The translations under genes were made by a program, and so were the position numbers. From Bradyrhizobium liaoningense (lineage in GTDB: Bacteria; Pseudomonadota; Alphaproteobacteria; Rhizobiales; Xanthobacteraceae): a stretch of DNA of 64,000 nucleotides. Shown here piece after piece: positions 1 through 7,246 of this stretch (position 1 is the first letter of the stretch; each line of letters starts with the position of its first letter). The DNA lies in assembly GCF_018130785.1 (NCBI RefSeq), contig NZ_JAFCJT010000018.1, forward strand, positions 1-64,000, read 5' to 3'. The notes below the pieces were generated by a model. It was not told the origin of the DNA. It saw only the letters and a list, made by a program, of their open reading frames with translations, and ran no database searches.

Positions 1-1
1 C

Positions 2-478
2 TCGCCAAACAGCGGGTCGCTGGAGTCATTCGAGACGATCTTCCATCAGGACCTCAACGGCGATGGGACGATCGGCCCTACTTCTGCCTCGGACGCGGCG
101 ACTGCACCTGATGCACCCGTTGTGCCTCCCCAATTGCTGGATCAATATTTCCGGAACGACTTCCTTTTTTTTGACGACGCGAGCGCCGGAGCGCTCGCCG
201 CTTCTCAGCCCAGCCAAAGATCAGGCTTACTATTCAATCGCGCTGCGCACGATAGTTTCGCGTTCACGCCGACACTCGACCAAAGCAGCCTCTATCTCGT
301 AGACTCAATGCACGCACTTCAATTCGATAGAGGTGCCGATTTGGTTTCCGTATTGACAATCATTTACGGTGATACGTCTGGAGGAGCCATCATAGACACT
401 CCTGGTGACGCCACCACCCTCCAGCATTTTGCAATTGTGCATTTACTAGCGCATCAAGGCAATTTTCATTTCGTCTAG
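2..478 (+). CDS. C-terminal part of a secreted NGDG-motif (calcium-binding-like) protein, 5' truncated by the window edge
   Basis: The reading frame is open from the first bases and ends at a TAG at 476-478, so only the last ~158 residues are present. Near the left edge it reads ESFETIFHQDLNGDGTIG. This motif, with an Asp/Asn-rich NGDG loop like an EF-hand or dockerin loop, occurs (as I recall) in many large Bradyrhizobium RTX/VCBS-type extracellular proteins. After a Pro/Ala linker, a short domain of about 110 residues follows that I do not recognise. No stop or frameshift interrupts the visible part. Location outside the cell is inferred from the motif only; the secretion signal and repeats would lie to the left. 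The gene borders a decayed stretch with sugar-nucleotide gene remnants. Coding status is fairly sure, exact function is not. Confidence 0.6.
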   Translation, partial: SPNSGSLESFETIFHQDLNGDGTIGPTSASDAATAPDAPVVPPQLLDQYFRNDFLFFDDASAGALAASQPSQRSGLLFNRAAHDSFAFTPTLDQSSLYLVDSMHALQFDRGADLVSVLTIIYGDTSGGAIIDTPGDATTLQHFAIVHLLAHQGNFHFV

Positions 479-691
479 GGGGCACTCGTCACTATTTGAA
501 GGCTACGCCTTCCTGGGAGGCAGAACCATGTAGGTCAGTCTCTTGAATGAAAGTTGGGAGAGTGCGACGAAAACGGCTCACGACCGCGGGGTTGGACCGC
601 CCGGTGAAGTGGGAAGATTTGCGGGCTGGGTTGGATCATTGGTAAGCGTCGTTCCGCTCCTACCTTTTCTTGGCGTTTGTGATGGGCGAGT

Positions 692-928
692 ACGCGATCT
701 CACTATCGCGGGATGGCCGGTAGTGCGCTTTTACGCCGGCTCGCGCCGGAGGTCGTCACACCTATCAGGTGGGCCGGCGCGAGGTCGATCTCTGCAATCG
801 GGCCGCCGTGTTCAAACTGGTTGATCGGTTCGCTGGAGCCGACCAACGAGCCCTATGCGGCTGCCAAGATTGCGGGCATAAAAATGGCGGAGGCTTATCG
901 GAGCCAGCCAAAACGTGGGACCTATTGA
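692..928 (+). pseudogene. Fossil of GDP-L-fucose synthase (N-terminal and middle pieces)
   Basis: Three short blocks match the order of a GDP-L-fucose synthase (Fcl/WcaG) but lie in different frames with the intervening sequence missing. At ~701-739 the frame reads HYRGMAGSALLRRLAPE, the family's Rossmann start (usually GHRGMVGSALVRRL). At ~760-800 another frame reads VGRREVDLCNRAAV, matching the next beta-alpha unit. At ~815-915 a further frame reads LEPTNEPYAAAKIAGIKMAE, the strongly conserved active-site segment with the Tyr and Lys of the YxxxK pair. About 100 residues normally between the second and third blocks are absent. The enzyme would convert GDP-4-keto-6-deoxymannose to GDP-L-fucose; this copy cannot be functional. 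A C-terminal piece lies at 1637-1750, beyond gmhB. Confidence 0.75.
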
Positions 929-991
929 AAATAAGGGATAATTGTCCGATGATGTCGGGTGCGTTTCGTGCAAGTCGGGGCAGTAAACTTC

Positions 992-1489
992 ATGCGTCCT
1001 GCAGTTTTCTTCGATCGTGATGGTGTCCTCAATGAGGATGACGGCTACGCTTGCGACCCGAATAAAGTGAGGTGGGTGGAGGGAGCCCAGCAGGCGGTCA
1101 AAGCAGTCAATGATGCCGGATATTTTGCCTTTGTCGTGACAAACCAATCAGGAATCGCCAGGGGGTTTTACGAAGAGCGGCATGTCCGAAATCTGCACGA
1201 ATGGATGTCGTACGAGCTCGCCATTATCGGCGCGCACATCGACGCATTCGAATTTTGCCCTCACCACCCCGAAGGCCGGATTGCGCATTTTCGGACCCTC
1301 TGCAGCTGCCGCAAGCCGAAACCGGGAATGATCCTGACGCTGCTCGATCGCTATCCAGTAGACAAGCACATTAGCTTCATGATTGGCGACAAACAGAGTG
1401 ATCTTGACGCGGCAAAAGCAGCCGGCATCGCTGGTTACCTGTTCGACGGACTGGACCTCCGGGCGTTTATTACTCCGCTCTTGGCATAA
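992..1489 (+). CDS. gmhB: HAD-family D-glycero-D-manno-heptose 1,7-bisphosphate 7-phosphatase (GmhB-like)
   Basis: Expected to remove the 7-phosphate of heptose 1,7-bisphosphate in nucleotide-heptose synthesis, in the cytoplasm. The 165-residue protein opens with AVFFDRDGVLN, carrying the two catalytic Asp of motif I. TNQSG is motif II. CPHHPEG followed by CSCRKPKPGM is the Cys/His zinc loop that separates GmhB from HisB phosphatases. GDKQSDLDAAKAAG is motif IV. I chose the ATG at 992 rather than the upstream GTG at 959, because the family begins only a few residues before the DxD motif. It is the only intact gene between 479 and 3715 and is flanked on both sides by GDP-fucose-synthase remnants. 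The substrate could be the beta (LPS) or alpha (GDP-heptose) anomer; the sequence does not decide. Confidence 0.85.
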   Translation: MRPAVFFDRDGVLNEDDGYACDPNKVRWVEGAQQAVKAVNDAGYFAFVVTNQSGIARGFYEERHVRNLHEWMSYELAIIGAHIDAFEFCPHHPEGRIAHFRTLCSCRKPKPGMILTLLDRYPVDKHISFMIGDKQSDLDAAKAAGIAGYLFDGLDLRAFITPLLA

Positions 1490-1636
1490 GATGTCGTTCC
1501 AACGCGGCCGGACGCGTTGAGTGATGCTCGCGATCGCGATCGTCCCTCCCTTTTGTAGCGATGTTCCTCCCTGACGAGACATAAGCTCGTCCGTGGGGAT
1601 GTTGAAGAGCTCCGCGCTGGGATAGGGCCGATTTCG

Positions 1637-1750
1637 CGCTTCTTCGCGGAGCTAGCCGGCTATCGTAGTGAGCTGACGTTCGACAACTTGCGTCCGGACG
1701 GTACGGCGCAAGAGTTCTTTGATGTCCGTTGTCTCGAAGAACTGGGCTGA
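1637..1750 (+). pseudogene. Fossil C-terminus of GDP-L-fucose synthase
   Basis: The frame ending at the TGA of 1748-1750 reads ELAGYRSELTFDNLRPDG and then FFDVRCLEELG. The pattern of a beta strand followed by FD-x3-PDGT and a DV-x2-L tail is the conserved C-terminus of GDP-fucose synthases (usually FDTSKPDGTPRKLLDVSRL). No start and no upstream body of the gene exist in this frame. It may be the far end of the gene whose front is at 692-928, split by the gmhB segment, or a remnant of a second copy. Confidence 0.6.
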
Positions 1751-2008
1751 CGCACGATGGCCTGACTTCAAGAGGCTTCAAGTCCAGGCACGACGAAGTC
1801 GGGCGCCTCATCCGAGAGCTAATAGTCGTAATCGCCTCGAACTCTGAATTTCCGCGCCAAGGCGGAGCGATTTGCAAACTCAAGCGTATTACTTGAGCGC
1901 GCGAGAATCCTTTCGCAATCCGCTTTCGGCCCTCGGCGATCTCATTGAAGCTATCCTGAGCGAAAACCCAAATGGCGAAGCTCGCGCTCGGAAGCTCAAT
2001 CTTATTTT

Positions 2009-2516
2009 TCAGAGCGGCCAGCGCGGAGGTCCACCTACGAAGCGTTGGCTTCTGATCTCGCGAAGGAGCAACGTCCGTTTGGTTTGCGCGGCATTGAGGC
2101 CTTCGAAGAGGACCAAGATTTCGCGCGCCTGGACGTAGATTTCGGTGCTGATGGCGTTTTGATCGAAGCCATAGGCTGAGGCGCGCGTCACTTTCACTCG
2201 CGGCGATGGGATCAATCCGCCAGCTAAGGGCATTTTGCAGCGTATAGTATTCGGCTTGGTCTTCGAAGTCCGGATCGATCCAGACCATATCGATGCGCCG
2301 TAGGGCCGCTTCAATTGCCTTTTGGCGATAGGTTTCGAGCAACTTGTGCCGCAATGCGCGGTGGCGTTGGATTTCCCAGGACAGCTCGGCGACATCGATC
2401 GCAAGCAGCCACTCGATGGCGCATCGTGGCGCCAGATCTAAGAAGATCGCCTGCCGCAGGTCGTGGTAGTGGTCAAAGCTCTCGCCCGGCAGCAGCAAGG
2501 GCGGAGATGCCAACAC
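2009..2516 (-). pseudogene. Frameshifted conserved hypothetical protein of Bradyrhizobium type
   Basis: Reading leftwards from the ATG at 2516, the frame gives LAPRCAIEWLLAIDVAEL and LRHKLLETYRQKAIEAALRR, then AEYYTLQNALSW. I remember this as a widespread Bradyrhizobium hypothetical family of unknown function. Near 2180 the frame is lost. The match continues one frame over as ASAYGFDQNAISTEIYVQAR and LLLREI, ending at a stop at 2009. A single small indel therefore breaks the gene. The usual N-terminal leader is also missing; the sequence just upstream belongs to an unrelated adenylation-domain remnant, so the front end seems to have been cut as well. No function can be given. Confidence 0.6.
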
Positions 2517-2566
2517 CGGAAACTCGGCCGGTAGCGTATTGGCGGTCAGCTGCGGCGCGGTTTGGA

Positions 2567-2620
2567 ACGGCCTACGTCATGTTTACCTCCGGATCGACGG
2601 GAGAACCCAAGGGCGTGGTT
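2567..2620 (+). pseudogene. Fossil of an NRPS/acyl-adenylate adenylation domain (core motif A3)
   Basis: Eighteen residues read TAYVMFTSGSTGEPKGVV. This is the A3 phosphate-binding motif of adenylation domains of nonribosomal peptide synthetases and related AMP-forming ligases, essentially at consensus. The frame is closed shortly after (TGA at 2651-2653), and the flanks do not continue the domain in any frame I could read. The A4-A10 motifs are absent, so this is a relic a few dozen codons long, squeezed between the start of the decayed gene at 2516 and other debris. Confidence 0.65.
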
Positions 2621-2800
2621 AAACGATTAAAAAAGCTCATAGTAATCAGCTGATCAGCGCGCGCTACAACACTGATGGTGATGACGGCATGGTCCTCTTG
2701 CAGAACGGGCGGCGCTTGCGCTTGTTTGGCCGTGGTTTGAGGTCGGGTAGATGAGTAGCAGTTCGCAACAGCCGCATCAGAATAAATAATGCGGACGACG

Positions 2801-3186
2801 TTAGCTGGCAGTTTTCTGCCACTTGGGGTCCCGGAAGCCGAGAGTGGTCAGGCCTTTGCGAAGTGTCTCGATCGAGATTTTGCTCGGAAATGGCATATAG
2901 CGTGGCGCCAGATCGCCAGGCTGGAAATAGCAAATGTCGTGCCGCTGGCCGCTTTCATTAAGCTTTTGAAGGCCTTGATTGACCCGGTAAATGGCTTGCT
3001 TCAGCGGGGGGAATGAGCGAAATCAGATACTCATACTCCTGCGGGGATCGATTGTACCGATGCTCACCGAAGGCTCCGAACAGCAAGTCTACCGCAAGCT
3101 CTTGGAGTGGCATTCGTCTGGGTATGCGCTGCGGCAGCTGCTTCGACAATTGGGGCACTCCGCGGATGATAGATCTGGAGTGGTAA
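2801..3186 (-). pseudogene. Frameshifted gene of unknown function
   Basis: On the minus strand one frame reads QELAVDLLFGAFGEHRYN and QEYEYLISLIPP up to a run of six G (plus strand 3006-3011). There the frame shifts and continues as AIYRVNQGLQKLNES, ICYFQPGDLAPRYMPFP and LRKGLTTLGFRDPKWQ, ending at a TAA at 2801-2803. The two parts join smoothly if one base of the homopolymer is restored, so a slip indel broke the gene, or the base call is wrong. No start codon is certain; upstream of ~3186 the frame loses protein-like character. I do not recognise the family. Confidence 0.4.
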
Positions 3187-3715
3187 ACGCACCTTCGTCA
3201 TCTCCAGATCACGTCGCCCTTGGCCTGACACGCTGATCCGGATCGCCCCCGGGAATTTTAATGCCCAGTTTGATACGCGCAAAATTAACACAATCGTCCG
3301 TAGCTTTACGGTCCTGTCGAGACCTCGCTCGCTCCGATGCGGCGAAAGAGGCCCGATCTTTGGTGAACACCAGCAAGGACAGCGCCCCTTCAATCAACGG
3401 TGTCATTGATGCTCCCGTCCATCCATTTGCTTCGGCGAGTATGGTCACGGACGTTTTGGGCGCAGCGATTGCCTCCGCACCCCGAAGAAGGGAAGAGCCG
3501 GGACTCTTAGCGAGCCTGGGGTCCATCGATGCTTCCCAGTTCGCGTCGCGCCCGCTCCCTGATCACATCCGGAATTTCCCTGTTATGTCCTCGCGCATCC
3601 GCTGCCGTAAGGGACAAGATTCGCGGGCATTTTTGACTTTCCCGCCAGAGCCGTTGCGGCTTTAACGACCGTTTCCCTGCAGAATTCCTGTTACGAGGGA
3701 ATTGGGGTTTGAGTA
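3187..3715. other. Non-coding or decayed interval, nothing recognised
   Basis: Open frames exist on both strands (for example about 105 residues on the minus strand and 134 on the plus strand). They overlap each other, lack recognisable motifs and have no convincing ribosome binding site. The stretch sits between gene remnants and the intact ligase gene that ends at 3716. It is most likely decayed DNA. Confidence 0.4.
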
Positions 3716-4939
3716 TCACCGCTCGTCTGCGATTACCTTGCCGTCGTTTGGCAGCGCGCCGGGGTTGACCAGCTGGACATTGCCGCCGAGTTTCGTCACC
3801 GCGCGCAAGGTGCCGGCGATCTCCGCCCGTAGCGCATCGCTCGCAGCCGCTGTTTCCGCGTGCAGCGTCATCGCATCGGCCTCGCCCTGGCGCGTGACGA
3901 CGAGACGCAATCGTCCGAGCGCGGAGTGGCGCTTGCCGATCTCGGCGACTTGCTCGGGACGGACGAACATGCCCTTGACCTTCGTGGTCTGGTCAGCGCG
4001 ACCCATCCAGCCCTTGATGCGCATGTTGGTGCGCCCGCATTTGCTCGGTCCCGGCAGCGCCGCGGTGAGGTCGCCGAGCGCAAGCCGGATCCAGGGATGG
4101 TGCGGATCGAGCGAGGTCACCACGATCTCGCCGACGTCGCCCGGCGCAACGGGATCGCCGGTGCCGGGCTTGACGATCTCCATGATCAGGTCCTCGTTCA
4201 CGACCATGCCGTCGCGCGCTTCGGTCTCGAAGGCGATGAGGCCGAGATCGGCGGTGCCGAAGGCCTGGTAGGCGTCGATGCCGCGTGCCTTGATTTCGGC
4301 CTGGAGCGAGGGCGGGAAGGCCGCACCCGAGACCAGCGCGCGCTTGATCGATGAGACGTCGCGCCCCGAGCTTGCGGCGGCATCGAGCAGGATCTTCAGA
4401 AAGTCCGGCGTGCCGCTGTAGCCGACGGGACGGTAGGCCTCGATCAGCTCGAACTGCTGCTCGGTGTTGCCTGGCCCGGCCGGGATCACCGCGCAGCCGA
4501 GCGCGCGCGCCGAGGCATCGAAGATGAAGCCGCCGGGGGTGAGGTGGTAGCTGAAGGTGTTGAGCACGATGTCGTCGGGGCGGAACCCCGCCGCGAACAG
4601 CGCCCGGGCACCGCGCCAGGGATCGGCCTGCCGTCCTTCAGGCTCGAAGATCGGGCCGGGAGAGGTGAACAGGCGGGCGAACGATCCCGGGGCTGCCGGC
4701 ACGACGCCGCCGAAGGGCGCAGAAGCCTTGTGCAGGGCGGGGAGTTCCGACTTGCGCAGCACCGGCAGACCCGCCAGCGCCGCCCTGGAGGTCACGGCGG
4801 CCGGGTCTATGCCCTTCAGTCGCTCGGCATAGGCGGGCGCGGCCATCGCGCCGCGCAGCACGTCCGGCAGGCGGGAGAACAGCTCCGTCTCGCGCACGGC
4901 CTGTTCGCGCGTCTCGAGGGCGTCGTAATGGGCGGTCAT
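3716..4939 (-). CDS. Phenylacetate-CoA-ligase-like AMP-forming ligase (PaaK family)
   Basis: A 407-residue protein of the PaaK branch of acyl-adenylate-forming enzymes, which activate aromatic carboxylic acids to CoA thioesters in the cytoplasm. Visible features are an N-terminal helical part with LPVLRKSEL, a degenerate phosphate loop LFTSPGP in place of the classic SSGTTG, the segment SYHLTPGGF, the nucleotide-binding block YQAFGTADLG (A5-like) and the C-terminal domain with MGRADQTTKVKGMFVRPEQV, typical of PaaK. The length is slightly shorter than the ~430 residues usual for PaaK. It lies 86 bp from, and divergent to, the AGE epimerase gene and close to a liv-type transporter operon that carries a second acyl-CoA ligase. 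Substrate unknown; an aromatic acid is the likeliest guess. Confidence 0.8.
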   Translation of the reverse strand: MTAHYDALETREQAVRETELFSRLPDVLRGAMAAPAYAERLKGIDPAAVTSRAALAGLPVLRKSELPALHKASAPFGGVVPAAPGSFARLFTSPGPIFEPEGRQADPWRGARALFAAGFRPDDIVLNTFSYHLTPGGFIFDASARALGCAVIPAGPGNTEQQFELIEAYRPVGYSGTPDFLKILLDAAASSGRDVSSIKRALVSGAAFPPSLQAEIKARGIDAYQAFGTADLGLIAFETEARDGMVVNEDLIMEIVKPGTGDPVAPGDVGEIVVTSLDPHHPWIRLALGDLTAALPGPSKCGRTNMRIKGWMGRADQTTKVKGMFVRPEQVAEIGKRHSALGRLRLVVTRQGEADAMTLHAETAAASDALRAEIAGTLRAVTKLGGNVQLVNPGALPNDGKVIADER

Positions 4940-5025
4940 GGCTGGTCTTTCCGGGTTGGCATCCGTTGCGCGCCGCCGCCGGCATGGGTATCAGACGGCC
5001 AGTGTCGAGGCGTGGAGAGGACGCG

Positions 5026-6177
5026 ATGGCAGACGAAGGCATCATTGCGGCGGGTGAGGCGGTGGACGTCGTCGCGCGCCTGAAGCGCCGCATGATCGAC
5101 GAGGCGCTGCCGCTGTGGTCGTCCGTCGGCTGGGACGATGCGGCAGGCGGTTTCATTGACCGGCTGCAGCTTGACGGCACGGCCGACACGTCTGCGCCGC
5201 GGCGCGTGTTCGTGCAGGCCCGCCAGATCTGGTGCTACGCCAAGGCGGCGCAGATGGGTTGGTACCCGGAAGGGCGCGCCATCGCGCTGAAGGGGTTGCA
5301 GCACCTCTTGGCAAAGGCGAAGGCTCCCGACGGCAAGCCCGGCTATGTGCACCGGCTGACACCGGAAGGCGCGGTGCTTGATGCCCGGCGCGACGCTTAC
5401 GACCACGCCTTCATCCTGTTTGCGCTCGCCGCCGTCTACGCGCTCGACCAGGACGCGCAAATTCGCGCCGAGATCGACGCGCTGCTGGCCTTCCTCGACG
5501 GCCACCTGCGCTCGCCGCATGGCGGCGTCCACGAGAGCCTGCCGGTCTCGCTGCCCCGGCGGCAGAACCCGCAGATGCATCTGTTCGAGGCGATGATCGC
5601 GTGTTTCGACGCAACGCACGACCTGTCGTTCCAGAACCGCGCCGGTGAGTTCTTCGCGCTGTTCCTTGCCAATCTCTATGACAAGCAGAAGCGCATCCTG
5701 ACCGAGTACTTTGAGGAGGACTGGTCGAAGATCGAGCCGGTCAGCGTCGAGCCGGGCCATCAGGCCGAATGGGTCTGGCTGCTGAAAGGATTTGAACGCA
5801 TCACGGGTTGCCCGACCGGACAGCGGCGCGCCGAGCTGCTGGCGACCGCGCTGCGCTATCGCGATGACGCCACCGGATGTGTCGCCGACGAGGGCGATGC
5901 CAACGGCAACATCCGCCGCGGCACGCGGCGGCTGTGGCCGCAGACCGAGATGGCAAAGGCGTGGATCGCGCAGGCCGAGTCCGGCGAAGCCGGCGCGGCG
6001 GATGAGGCGCGCGCGGCGCTGGTGCGGCTCGAACGGCATTATCTCAGCCATCCCGTGAAGGGCGGCTGGTACGACCAGTTCGATCGCGATGGCAAATCGC
6101 TGGTCGACACCATTCCTGCGTCGTCGTTCTATCATGTTCTGTGCGCAGTCACGGAAGCGGAGCAGGTGCTGGAGTAA
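5026..6177 (+). CDS. AGE-family sugar epimerase/isomerase
   Basis: The 383-residue protein belongs to the N-acylglucosamine 2-epimerase (AGE) superfamily, (alpha/alpha)6 barrels that epimerise or isomerise hexoses (GlcNAc 2-epimerase, mannose isomerase, YihS). Family hallmarks are VFVQARQIWCYAKAA near the start, DAYDHAFILFAL, NPQMHLFEAMIACFDAT (catalytic His region), VEPGHQAEWVWLL (second catalytic His) and RRLWPQTEMAKAW. I placed the start at the ATG at 5026, preceded by GGAGAGG at 5014-5020; an in-frame ATG at 4966 has no such site. It is convergent with livF, with a palindromic repeat between them. The exact sugar cannot be told from the sequence. Confidence 0.82.
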   Translation: MADEGIIAAGEAVDVVARLKRRMIDEALPLWSSVGWDDAAGGFIDRLQLDGTADTSAPRRVFVQARQIWCYAKAAQMGWYPEGRAIALKGLQHLLAKAKAPDGKPGYVHRLTPEGAVLDARRDAYDHAFILFALAAVYALDQDAQIRAEIDALLAFLDGHLRSPHGGVHESLPVSLPRRQNPQMHLFEAMIACFDATHDLSFQNRAGEFFALFLANLYDKQKRILTEYFEEDWSKIEPVSVEPGHQAEWVWLLKGFERITGCPTGQRRAELLATALRYRDDATGCVADEGDANGNIRRGTRRLWPQTEMAKAWIAQAESGEAGAADEARAALVRLERHYLSHPVKGGWYDQFDRDGKSLVDTIPASSFYHVLCAVTEAEQVLE

Positions 6178-6183
6178 GACTCT

Positions 6184-6247
6184 TTTGTTTGACGCGTTTT
6201 CTTCACGCGAACCGGTTCCCACTTCGCTCGAAAACGCTATGTCTAGA
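6184..6247. repeat. Intergenic palindromic repeat, family A (copy 1)
   Basis: The core GCGAACCGGTTCCCACTTCG followed by CTCGAAAACGC and a terminal CTAGAG is found inverted, with few differences, at 14529-14594. It matches a short dispersed repeat common between genes in Bradyrhizobium. Its CTAG end lies on the stop codon of livF (6243-6245). Confidence 0.75.
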
Positions 6248-7082
6248 GCCACCGCTTGCGCCGCTTGAAGCTTTTGAGGTTCTTGAAGCTCTTGCGCTGA
6301 TCGCCGGCGCCGCCGAGGTAGAATTCCTTGACGTCCTCGTTGTCGCGCAATTCGTCCGCGGTGCCGTCGAGCACGACCTTGCCCTGTTCCATGATGTAGC
6401 CGTGGCTCGCCACCGATAGCGCGGCGCGGGCGTTCTGCTCGACCAGCAGGATGGTAACGCCGAGGTCGCGGTTGATCTTCTGGATGATCGAGAACACCTC
6501 TTTCACCAGCAGCGGCGACAGGCCCATCGACGGCTCGTCCATCAAGATCATCTTCGGGCGCGCCATCAGCGCGCGGCCGATCGCAAGCATCTGCTGCTCG
6601 CCGCCTGAGAGATAACCGGCAAGCCCGGTGCGCTCCTTCAGGCGCGGGAAATAGCTGAAGACCATGTCGAGATCGGCATCGACCTCGCGATCCCTGCGGG
6701 TGAAAGCGCCAAGCTTGAGATTTTCGAGCGACGTCATGTCGGCGACGATGCGTCGGCCCTCCATCACCTGGAAGATGCCGCGGCGCACGATCTTGTCGGG
6801 ATCGATGCCGGCGATAGGGGAGCCCTCGAACAGGATCTCGCCACGCGTGACCTCGCCGTCCTCGGTCTTGAGCAGCCCCGAGATCGCCTTCAGCGTGGTC
6901 GACTTGCCGGCGCCGTTGGCCCCCAGGAGCGCCACGATCGCGCCCTTGGGCACGTCGAGGCTGAGGCCGCGCAGCACCAGGATGACATCGTCGTAGACGA
7001 CCTCGATGTTGCGCACGGCGAGGAGGGGCGGCGCGGGCACGGCGGTCGGGCTGGGGCGGGATGCTTCAATGGTTTGGGACAT
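6243..7082 (-). CDS. livF: HAAT ABC transporter ATPase, LivF type
   Basis: A 279-residue ATP-binding subunit of a branched-chain-amino-acid-type importer, acting at the cytoplasmic face. It shows Walker A GANGAGKST, the LivF-typical FQVMEGRRIVADMTSLENL in the Q-loop region, signature LSGGEQQ, Walker B MILMDEPSMG and switch His-equivalent VEQNARAAL. LivF members run about 235-260 residues; here both ends carry extra sequence, including a basic tail rich in Lys and Arg. It is the last gene of the minus-strand operon livG, acyl-CoA ligase, livH, livM, livK, livF, separated from livK by 164 bp containing a palindromic repeat. Its TAG stop lies inside repeat family A. Confidence 0.92.
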   Translation of the reverse strand: MSQTIEASRPSPTAVPAPPLLAVRNIEVVYDDVILVLRGLSLDVPKGAIVALLGANGAGKSTTLKAISGLLKTEDGEVTRGEILFEGSPIAGIDPDKIVRRGIFQVMEGRRIVADMTSLENLKLGAFTRRDREVDADLDMVFSYFPRLKERTGLAGYLSGGEQQMLAIGRALMARPKMILMDEPSMGLSPLLVKEVFSIIQKINRDLGVTILLVEQNARAALSVASHGYIMEQGKVVLDGTADELRDNEDVKEFYLGGAGDQRKSFKNLKSFKRRKRWL

Positions 7083-7098
7083 GAGTTTTCATTCTCCG

Positions 7099-7222
7099 CT
7101 GTCGTCACCCCGCCTTGTGCGCAATTGCGCACTGGGGCGGGTGACCCAGTATTCCAGAGACGCTCGACGTTCCCCGAGAGGCCGCGGCGTACTGGATCCC
7201 CCGCTTTCGCGGGGGATGACAG
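7099..7222. repeat. Intergenic palindromic repeat, family C (copy 1)
   Basis: The stretch holds GGCGGGTGACCCAGTATTCC, then CGGCGTACTGGATCCCCC and a GC-rich hairpin CCCCCGCTTTCGCGGGGG. The same unit in the opposite orientation is at 30440-30523. It lies between livK and livF and could act as an RNA hairpin that lowers expression of livF relative to livK. Confidence 0.7.
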
Positions 7223-7246
7223 TTGTGCGTGCAGCGAGAGCTAAGC

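Noticed and set aside
1470..2008. Extension of the decayed hypothetical gene to 1470
   Set aside because: After the frameshift near 2180 the open frame is only a fortuitous continuation; family resemblance follows the other frame and ends at 2009.
2664..2933. Minus-strand frame of 89 codons
   Set aside because: It overlaps, in another frame, the better supported remnant ending at 2801, and shows no protein-family pattern.
4936..6252. Long open frame of 438 codons opposite the AGE epimerase gene
   Set aside because: High-GC mirror of a real gene: composition is rich in Arg, Ala and His, with no motif, while the plus strand shows clear family signatures. The same reasoning removed the long antisense frames at 7397-8614, 8580-9944, 16864-19440, 24463-25857, 28747-30321, 35454-37037, 37220-38923, 47525-49117, 55195-57333 and 60879-62525.
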